Shown here one piece after another: positions 1-64,000 of a stretch of 64,000 nucleotides of DNA. Both the position numbers and the translations under genes were made by a program. The notes under the pieces are model-generated. The model saw only the letters and a list, made by a program, of their open reading frames with translations, did not search any database and had not been told where the DNA came from. Position 1 is the stretch's first letter. Each line of letters starts with the position of its first letter. Source of the DNA: Dromiciops gliroides (taxonomy: Eukaryota > Chordata > Mammalia > Microbiotheria > Microbiotheriidae); contig NC_057861.1 in assembly GCF_019393635.1 (NCBI RefSeq), positions 58,946,532 to 59,010,531 of the forward strand, written 5' to 3'.

Positions 1-203
1 ACAATACAGAGGTCTGTTGTCTTAATGGGGCATGTCTTCTGGACATAACAGAGAACCTCCCAAGACTTATCAGAATGGATGACAACTCTTCACTTCTGGT
101 GATTTTCGTGTGGGCATAAATATTGACAATTATGAAATCTGAGCAAGAAATGAAAGACTACGATCACAGGTTGTAGTTTTTTTCCACCACTTTTTACCAA
201 GGG
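1..203. other. Upstream flank, nothing recognised
   Basis: AT-rich sequence with no convincing coding or repeat match by eye. Confidence 0.4.
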
Positions 204-787
204 TGTGGCATTTAAAATTATATGTAGTCACCCTATTTCTGTCCCAAGTTTTACGGAAACTTAGCTGGGGTTCCTAATATAGTGCTACTTATAAATTAGA
301 GGCTTTAGCGCCAGTTTGGGGGCATTAAGAATTTATTAAAGTATATTAAATATTAGTAAAGCGAGAGAGAGCGCGAGCACATGGCTCAGAAAGTTCAGAA
401 GCCCTATGTACCTTGGATAGAAGAGTGAGAGAGAGCAATACTTCCTCCGAATCTCAGACCCCCCAAAATTCGAGTCACTGTGGAAGCTTGCTGCAGGCAG
501 GAGGAGAGCCTGCCCTTACACATTGCTCAAAGCTAATAGGCTAGCATCATTCAAATCTATTGGTTTACTGGATTTGAGGGTGGTCTGGCTGATGTCAGAG
601 TACAGAGCCCTCCTAGGGGAAAAAGCCTTTAGGTAGGTGTGGTTTTAATTCCTATTCACAGTTTCCTTCGAAACCACATTTCCTTTGAAATTCTCCTCAC
701 TCTGGGCTGGTCCCCAAAAAAGGTCTGACCAGGCTCTCTGGTTCTCATAGAACCCCAAAACACCCAATTATTAATAATTTTCTCACA
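204..787 (-). mobile_element. Solo LTR, family A, copy 1
   Basis: Retroviral-type LTR relic on the minus strand. It matches the copy at 15845-16575 in opposite orientation through most of its length. It begins TGTGGCA on the + strand and is flanked by AGGG on both sides, a 4-bp (possibly 5-bp) target duplication. No internal region is present, so it looks like a solo LTR. Old but clearly recognisable. Confidence 0.75.
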
Positions 788-947
788 AGGGTAGATGAGC
801 AGCCCTGAAAAGGGCTTGGCAAGCTCTCACAGCAGAGGCACTAGTCCTCCCGGAACACCCAGTAAGCTCCTGGCAGAGTCATGGGATGAGTGGAGGGGCT
901 AAAGGGCTGGGTCAAAACACCTGAGGTCACCTTTCCTGTCAATTCTT

Positions 948-1110
948 GGTTTTTTGTTTGTTTGTTTGTTGGTTGGTGAGGCAGTTGGGGTTAAGTGATT
1001 TGCCCAGGGTCACACAGCTAGAAAGTGTCAAGTGTCTGAGGCCAGATTTGAACTCGGGTCCTCCTGAATCTAGGGCCAGTGCTCTATCCACTGCACCACC
1101 TAGCTGCCCC
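948..1110 (-). mobile_element. WSINE1-type SINE
   Basis: First of about 43 copies of the dominant young SINE. In sense it opens gggcagctaggtgg, has a MIR-like core (gtgaccctgggcaagtca) and ends in an A-rich tail; on the + strand this copy shows a T-rich start and ends gctgcccc. No exact target duplication here. Confidence 0.9.
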
Positions 1111-1287
1111 TATTTCCTCAACTTTTAAAATGCGGATAATAAGAAAATTCACTCCACAAATGCTCACAGTGTCCATGGGAAGAGTAGATATGATTTAAGA
1201 GTGCCCCCCCGCATTGAGACACACACCTGGGAACCAGGGACCAAGGCAGTTTAGTTTACCTGTGAGTGCACATTGAGGTGGGAGTGA

Positions 1288-1984
1288 TGTAGGAGGCAAA
1301 AAGGGGTTAACAGAAAAACCTAAGATCCAAGCTCTAATTCAGATATTAGCTTTAAAAGGGATTTAGACCCCAGTTAATAGATAATTTAAGATTTGGGAAA
1401 CAAGTCAAGGCCTAAGTTCTCTTACCCACATTAATCACCACTCATAACAAGAACATAAAGAGGCATTAAGGTCAAAAAGACCTTAACAATGATACACAAT
1501 GATACACTGACAGGGTATAGAAATTCTAATGAAAAATGAAGATATTTTGAAACTAGCTATGGGAATCAGAAAGAGAGACATGCTCAGAAAAGGCCAAATT
1601 TGTCCCCAGATTCACCTTATGATGTATAAACCCCAAAAACACACCTCTACAGAAAAAGGTACCTGCCTCAGGGGTTGGCTTAGGACCCCAGGAACCTCAA
1701 ATTAGGACAGGCCCTCCCCTGTACCTCCCTAAGGTGGAGATTATTATAATAAGACTGATAATCAATTTATCCATCCAAAAATATAACTGACTTTACTTTC
1801 CTTATTTGAGAGATACCTTTCTACTATTCTGGTTCTCTCCCTGTGGTCACTCACAGTATTGCAATAAAACTTGGGAAACTGAGTCACTGAGTCTTGAATT
1901 TCTTTTGGGGCGACTCACGATCAATTTGACCCTAATTCCATCCCACATTAGGAGGAAAGGGATAGTTCCAGAGGAGGTGTCACA
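1288..1984 (+). mobile_element. LTR-like relic, family C
   Basis: Reads like an LTR in + orientation: TG start near 1288, a tataaa box near 1626, an aataaa signal near 1864, and a CA end at 1947 or 1984. No second copy or clear target duplication was found, so the boundaries are tentative. Confidence 0.55.
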
Positions 1985-1989
1985 GATGT

Positions 1990-2144
1990 AGGTTGGGAAG
2001 TTAGTCAATAAGCACTTATTAAACACTTACCACTCACCTGGTGCTGTTCGAAGGGCTGGCAATGCAAAAAGAGGCAAATGACAATCCGTGCTATCAAGAA
2101 GCTCACAGTCTCATGGGCAAGACAATTGAAAATATATAAACAAG
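1990..2144 (+). repeat. Old interspersed repeat, 'tattaagtgcctactatg' family, left part
   Basis: Relic of a family seen again at 3371, 9727, 27175, 35455, 47985 and 50710 (motifs: aagcacttattaa, gtgctg, aaagaggcaaa, agctcacagtctcatggg). I recognise the pattern but cannot name the family. Interrupted by a Mar1-like SINE and resumes at about 2441. Confidence 0.6.
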
Positions 2145-2440
2145 CTATTTGGTCATTTTCATTCCTATCTGACTCTCTGACCCTATTTGAGGTTTTCTTG
2201 GCAAAGATACTGGAGTGGTTTGCCATTTCCTTCTCCAGTTCATTTTACAGATGAGGAAACTGAAGTAAACAGAGTAAAATGAGTTTCCCAGGATCACACG
2301 AGCTAGTGTCAAGTGTCTGAGACCAGATTTTAACTCATGCATCTTTGCGCCTCCAGGACTGAGGTCAGATTTAAACTGAACATCTTTCTGAATCTACGAG
2401 CCCAAACTCTATCCACTTCACCACTAGCTGCCCTATATAC
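2145..2440 (-). mobile_element. Mar1-like CORE-SINE (long form)
   Basis: Minus-strand copy of the longer SINE with the head, MIR-like core and the 3' section tgccatttccttctcc / ttttcttggcaaagat. More diverged than the short SINEs. Confidence 0.8.
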
Positions 2441-2949
2441 AGGACAAATTGGAAATCAACAACAGAGGAAAAAGGAGGTGTGGGGGTGGTGGTGAAGAAA
2501 GGCTTTCTGTAGGTGAGATTTTAGTTGGGCTTTAAAGGAGGCCAGGCAAGCCAGAAGGCAGGGTTGAGGAGGGAAAGCATTCTAGGAAAGCCAGTGAAAA
2601 TGCCTACAGTCAGGACATAGAGGGTTTCGTTTGAGGAAGAGTCAGGAGGCCAGAGTTACTGCACTCAAGAGTAATGGAGGATGTATAAGGTGCAAAATTG
2701 GAAAGGTGTCAGAGAGGGGAGGTTACCAGGGCTTTGAACCTCAAATAGAGGATTTTATATTTGATCTTGGAGGTCATAGGGAGCTGCTTAGAGTTTATTA
2801 AGTAGGGAGGTGACAGGCTCATACCTGTGCTTTAGGGAGATCACTGACAACTGGAGTGGGGAGTCGTTGTATTGCTAAGGCAATATAGTGCAGGTGTGAG
2901 TCTGAGAGGGGGTTTTGGGGGGTTTTATGTGAGAGAAAGGGAACTTTAG
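2441..2949 (+). repeat. Old interspersed repeat, right part
   Basis: Carries the family's later blocks (gggctttaaaggaggcc, gggagctgctt..gtttattaagtaggga) also seen at 10200-10400 and 51240-51430. Confidence 0.6.
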
Positions 2950-2962
2950 AAGTGATGTTAGA

Positions 2963-3105
2963 GGGGCAGCTAGGTGGCACAGTGGATAGAGCACCTGCCC
3001 TGGATTCAGGAGTACTTGAGTTCAAATCTGGCCTCAGACACTTAACACTTACTAGCTGTGTGACCCTGGGCAAGTCACTTAACCCCAATTGCCTCCCTAA
3101 AAAAA
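2963..3105 (+). mobile_element. WSINE1-type SINE
   Basis: Sense copy with poly(A) tail. Target duplication aagtgatgtt just before the head and after the tail. Confidence 0.92.
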
Positions 3106-3211
3106 AAAGTGATGTTGGGAAAGTAAAAAGAGATTGGTATTGGCAATAAATTGGATATGGGGGTGTTAAAAGTGAGGAATGTAAATGAGTTTGGGCATCA
3201 ATCAGTCATTG

Positions 3212-3358
3212 TTTTTTTTTTTTTTTAGGGAGGCAATTGGGGTTAAGTGACTTGCCCAGGGTCACACATTAAGTGTTAAGTGTCTGAGGCCTGATTTGAA
3301 CTCAGGTACTCCTGACTCCAGGGCCGGTGCTCTATCCACTGCACCACCTAGCTGCCCC
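3212..3358 (-). mobile_element. WSINE1-type SINE
   Basis: Perfect 12-bp target duplication aatcagtcattg at 3200-3211 and 3359-3370. Inserted in the old interspersed repeat that resumes at 3371. Confidence 0.95.
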
Positions 3359-3370
3359 AATCAGTCATTG

Positions 3371-3610
3371 TAATAAACATTTATTAAGGACCTAGAATAG
3401 GTCAGGCAGTGTGCTAAGCCTTGGACATACAAAAAAAAAAAGCAAAAATAGTCCCTGCCTTCTAGTTTAAGGTCCACCAAAGGACACAAGTATAAACGAA
3501 GTTCATGCAAACAAGCATATGCAAATTATATGCAGACAAGTATATACAAAACAAGCAATATGATAAACAGGAGATGAGGGGGAAGGCATTGGAATTAAAA
3601 TAAGGTACTC
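3371..3610 (+). repeat. Old interspersed repeat fragment
   Basis: Same family as 1990-2949: aaacatttattaaggacc, gtgtgctaag, tccctgccttctag. Confidence 0.6.
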
Positions 3611-3617
3611 AAGGAGT

Positions 3618-3805
3618 TTCCTAACCTAGGGGTCCCTGAACTTTACAAAGAAAGCTATTTTGATAGTTATACTTCAATATAATTGGCTTCCTTTCTAATC
3701 CTATAGATTTTATTTGATGCATTAAAAAACCTTATTCTGAGAAGGGGTCCACGGGCTTCACCAGACTGACTGCTAAAGGGGTTCAGGACACACCAAAAGG
3801 ATGCG
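3618..3805 (+). mobile_element. hAT-like nonautonomous DNA transposon relic
   Basis: Contains ggggtccctgaacttt, the aatataattggcttcctt block and the ggggtccacgggcttcacc block. A second copy is split around an LTR at 62550-63600. Assignment to hAT-Charlie rests on the ggttcttaac-ggggtcc style ends and is tentative. Confidence 0.55.
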
Positions 3806-3814
3806 CCCTTGATC

Positions 3815-3965
3815 TGGTCCAGCCCACTCATTCTACAGACAGACAGACACAGAGCCTCAGCAAACGGCCCAAGGTCACAAGGGCAGTAGATGGGAAGTGA
3901 CTTGCTCAAGGTCACACAGTTACAGCTGCTGAGCCCAGATCAGAGCCCATTTTTTTCTGTTTGCC
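3815..3965 (-). repeat. Old MIR-like relic
   Basis: caaggtcacaagggcag and gacttgctcaaggtcacacag are antisense MIR core remnants. Confidence 0.5.
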
Positions 3966-4040
3966 AATCCGCTGCAGCACAAACAGAGCCGAGCGAGCCT
4001 ACTATAACACACGTAGGTGCAGCTCTACATGCATTCTAGC

Positions 4041-4092
4041 GGGGGGATTGAGGGGAGGGGAGGGGGAAGGAGGGGAGGGGGAGTTGGGAGGC
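4041..4092 (+). repeat. G-rich tract, possible G-quadruplex
   Basis: Runs of three to six G separated by short A/T spacers on the + strand, upstream of the Sp1-type site. Confidence 0.6.
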
Positions 4093-4279
4093 GACCCACG
4101 CCTCCCGCTCTCTCAGGCTACGCCCCTTCGCCTCCTGCAGCGGAGCGTCGCTCAGGGGCGGCCGCGACGCGGGCCCTCCTCTCCCCTCCGCCCCACCTGC
4201 GCTCTCGGGGCGGGGCTCCGGGCTGCGCCGTGCTGCGTAGCGTAACGCCGCGCGCGCACGGAGTCCTGGCTCCTGCTGG

Positions 4280-4313
4280 CCCCTCCCCTCCCCTCCCCTC
4301 CCCTCCCCTCCCC
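4280..4313 (+). repeat. (CCCCT)n tract in the proximal promoter
   Basis: About six to seven tandem CCCCT units end about 35 bp before the start codon. The minus strand would be G-rich. Likely 5'UTR or core promoter. Confidence 0.85.
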
Positions 4314-4347
4314 GCCGTAGGTCGGTCGGTGCTGGAGCGGGGCGAAG

Positions 4348-61396
<57,049 letters not shown>

Positions 61397-62080
61397 GTGA
61401 GTGTTGGGGTATCTTTGAAGCTTTATGTCTCCCTGTTACAGGTTTAACATTATATTGGACTAATTAAGCCATCCTTCCCTTAGTTATAGAGTACACCCCT
61501 AAAACAAGATATCTTTGAGAAGGAAAAAGTCACAACAAAAATAATTGATGTGAAAGTACTTGAATCTTCAGGTGCTTCTTTCAACCTGTTGGTGTAGATA
61601 TAACCTCCACCAGTACAGATCACAGCCAATCAGCAGCATCTTATCCTATGGGATTCTTTTCTATATCTTTGCAAAAATTCTTCATAGAAAATCCATCCAG
61701 AATATTGGAGGACTTCTTTTGTTGTTGTTTTTTTAATTTTAGGGATACCAGTTTAGGACTTGCAGTCTTGATCTTTTTGTTTCTCATTCTTGTAATATGA
61801 TCAGTCAGCCTGCATATTTTGTTCTGACTACACATCTTTGAAAATGTCATTTGTTGTTGCATACAGATACTTCATAAAAACTTTGTTGAAGGTGTTTAGT
61901 TATTTTCATTCAAAGAAAGCTATTTTATTCACATTTATCATCACTATGCATTTCTTTATCGCTTTCATTGTAATTTTCTTGCTTAAAAGAACAAAATCTA
62001 AATTCAGGTTTTACATAAACCAAATTTAGGGAGAAAAGTGTAGCTTGTATTCATACAAATGTTGCAAGTTAAAAAAAAAA
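61397..62080. other. Intron 14 start, unique
   Basis: AT-rich; no repeat or exon recognised. Confidence 0.4.
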
Positions 62081-62087
62081 TCTGCCA

Positions 62088-62230
62088 GGGCAGCTAGGTG
62101 GCGCAGTGGTAGAGCACTGGCCCTGGAGTCAGGAGTACCTGAGTTAAAATCCGGCCTCAGACACTAAACACTTACTAGCTGTGTGACCCTGGGCAAGTCA
62201 CTTAACCCCAATTGCCTCACTTAAAAAAAA
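62088..62230 (+). mobile_element. WSINE1-type SINE
   Basis: Sense copy; flanked by aaaaaaaatctgcca on both sides. Confidence 0.94.
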
Positions 62231-62550
62231 AATCTGCCAACTTTTTCCCCCTCTCAAAACTTTCTTTAAATGGTAACACTTTGTTGTCTGTTCTAGAGTA
62301 TAATGTAGCCTGGTATTCAAGCCTCAACCCTGGCATTCAGTTCAATTTGATAAGCATTTGATAACTCCTGCTACATGCTGGACTCTGTGCTGGCCACTGG
62401 AGAGAGAAAATTTAGCTAAGAAATTAAGAGAGCACAAAATTAATAAATTGATTAGGAGATTATTAATTAAGAAATTAAGTGAGCATGAAAATAATCATAT
62501 CCTTTGAACCACTACTTATAATTCTATCTCAGTATTGGGGATATGTTGTT
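62231..62550. other. Intron 14, unclassified
   Basis: 62335-62420 resembles the old interspersed family (gataagcatttgataactcc). No gene. Confidence 0.4.
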
Positions 62551-62608
62551 TAAGTCAAGGGTTCTTAACTTGGGGTCCCTGGACTTTGTGAGGTCCAAGT
62601 TTAATATA

Positions 62609-63381
62609 TGGAGAGTTAATTGAGTGGTTCACTGTAATATTGGGGTCCTGGAAATAATGAGGGACCTCTAGGTCCAAAGCTCCCTCCCCTCCGAACTGCC
62701 TTTTTAGATATTTCTCTCAGGCCAATAAGAAAGGAGCCTAGGGGCGGCTAGGTGGCGCAGGGGATAGAGCACCGGCCCTGGAGTCAGGAGTACCTGGGTT
62801 CAAATCCGGGCTCAGACACTTAACACTTACTAGCTGTGTGACCCTGGGCAAGTCACTTAACCCCAATTGCCTCACTAAAAAAAAAAAAAAAAGAAAGGAG
62901 CCTAACAGCCTTTTTTCCACAAATGAATCAGGTTTTATTAATGGGAATGAAATAAACAGCAAAGGTGAAATTAATATAAATTAAAGACAACGGAATAGGG
63001 AAAAAGAAATACAGATAATCCTCCTAACTCTAACCTAAGTCTATACAATTCCCAAACTTGTTTCCAGTTTAAGTAATCCAGAAGAGCAGGGCTCACCACC
63101 TGGGGTCCATAACTTCAATGGAAAACCAGCTTTTCAGCCAGGGCCCACAGGACTCATCTGCTCCTGCTGCTCTCACCACCGGGGAAAAAAAAAAAAGTCA
63201 CTCTGGAAGAGACTGAACTCCCCTCATCGAGCGTTTACTCTTCCTTCCCCAAAGGGGAAGTCCTTCAGAACTGCCTGTGGAGAGTGGTTTCTCCTGCTGA
63301 CATCAGCAGCACATGTCACTCAGGGCAGGCCAGGTGTGGCTCATCCCAATCAGTCGGCCAAATTCCAATAATCTTACCACA
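62609..63381 (-). mobile_element. Solo LTR, family B, copy 3
   Basis: Related to 16640-17134 and 23934-24514, same orientation, more diverged (gtaatattggggtcc, gcctttttt..gttttattaatggga). No clear target duplication and no internal region. A SINE is inserted inside it. Confidence 0.7.
62741..62891 (+). mobile_element. WSINE1-type SINE inside LTR-B
   Basis: Sense copy with poly(A); target duplication agaaaggagccta before and after. Confidence 0.95.
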
Positions 63382-63391
63382 ACTTAAAATA

Positions 63392-63397
<6 letters not shown>

Positions 63398-63441
<44 letters not shown>
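63398..63441 (+). repeat. (CA)n microsatellite
   Basis: About 22 CA units. Confidence 0.96.
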
Positions 63442-63446
<5 letters not shown>

Positions 63447-63589
63447 TTGACTTCCTTTGTAATCCTGTGCATTTAGTTTTATGCATTTAAAAGAATTAAA
63501 TTGAAAAGGGGTCCATAGGTTTCACCAAACTCCCAAAGGTTGGGGGGGGGGGCACGATACAAAAAATGGTCAAAAATGTATACTTTTAT

Positions 63590-63850
63590 TGTTCAGATGC
63601 TATTTGCTACTTATCATCTATGTGACTGGGGACAACCACTTACCTTCTTTGAGCTTTTGCTTCCTGATTTGTAAAATGGGAACAATATTGTTAAGTAGTA
63701 TCTACCTGACCAGGGATAGAATGAGGATCGAATAAGATGTCTGTATGTCTGTAGGGGTGTGTGTGTGTGTGTGTATAAAATGTATCTAGAGTGCTTTCTA
63801 AGCCTTAAATTATCAAATAAATGTAAATGATGGATTTATTATTATTTCAG
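63590..63850 (+). repeat. MIR
   Basis: atctatgtgactggggacaa, cctgatttgtaaaatgggaa, with a small (GT)n at 63757-63774. Confidence 0.65.
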
Positions 63851-63904
63851 CGGTATTCATGTTACAGTGATGTTAAAAATGATATATTTAAGGAATATAA
63901 AGTA

Positions 63905-64000
63905 ATTTGGGCATGGAGGTATATGCCTATCCTAGTCCCTATTAGATGGAATCTGGGGCTGGTGGATTTCTTGAGCTCAGGAGTTCTGACCTGCAACAAT
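63905..64000 (+). pseudogene. 7SL (SRP) RNA-like sequence, cut by the window edge
   Basis: Matches the 5' Alu domain of 7SL RNA in order: gggcatggaggtatatgcct against GGGCGCGGTGGCGCGTGCCT, then tagtccc, then ggctggtggatttcttgagc and tcaggagttctg against GGCTGGAGGATCGCTTGAGTCCAGGAGTTCTG. Scattered differences make a pseudogene or a 7SL-derived retroposon more likely than a working gene. The 3' part is outside the window. Confidence 0.72.

Larger units (their letters stand above)
62551..63600 (+). mobile_element. hAT-like DNA transposon relic, split by LTR-B
   Basis: Left part 62551-62608 (gggttcttaacttggggtcc), right part from 63382 (gacttcctttgtaatcctgt, aaaaggggtccataggtttc). Same family as 3618-3805. 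A CA array lies in the right part. Confidence 0.6.

Noticed and set aside
1-4000. A neighbouring gene or bidirectional partner upstream of EPS15L1
   Set aside because: In human the 5' neighbour is, as I recall, CALR3, but no exon-like sequence or opposing coding frame is visible in the 4 kb shown.

Overview
This is a marsupial nuclear genome window. The evidence is a dense load of short SINEs with a MIR/CORE-like central domain that begin with a gggcagctaggtgg head and are flanked by fresh 10-19 bp target-site duplications (WSINE1/Mar1-like), marsupial-type L1 3' ends, and L2 and MIR relics. The young SINE type suggests an Australian marsupial, perhaps a dasyuromorph, but I cannot settle the species. 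There is no bacterial, viral or organellar gene content.

The one host protein gene I can support is EPS15L1 (epidermal growth factor receptor substrate 15-like 1, also EPS15R), on the + strand. A CpG-island promoter lies at about 4.03-4.7 kb, the start codon is at 4348, and fourteen coding exons can be read up to 61396. Every intron is GT-AG, and the exons join in frame to give the first 476 residues of the protein: three EH domains (EH1 exons 2-6, EH2 exons 7-9, EH3 exons 10-11) and the beginning of the central coiled coil (exons 12-14). The DPF-rich, AP-2-binding C-terminal half lies beyond the right edge. Intron 1 alone is 28.3 kb.

Layout: 1-4.0 kb is upstream flank made mostly of repeats (two LTR relics, SINEs, an old hAT-like piece). 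4.0-5.1 kb is the promoter, exon 1 and simple repeats. 5.1-32.6 kb is intron 1, rich in L1, L2, SINEs and solo LTRs, including a four-level nest at 15.7-18.6 kb and a degraded Tc1/mariner element at 12.1-12.7 kb. 32.6-50.6 kb holds exons 2-12. 50.6-61.4 kb holds introns 12 and 13 and exons 13-14. 61.4-64 kb is the start of intron 14 and ends in a 7SL RNA-like sequence cut by the window edge.

I find no undescribed multi-gene system. The less routine signals are the 7SL-like sequence at the right edge, the mariner remnant with matching terminal inverted repeats and a transposase fragment, a perfect 22-bp inverted repeat inside an L1, microsatellites that grew from SINE tails, a roughly 3:1 antisense bias of young SINEs relative to the gene, and a YY1-type motif covering the start codon. 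Repeat family names come from recognition, not a library search, and boundaries marked 'about' are good to some tens of bases.
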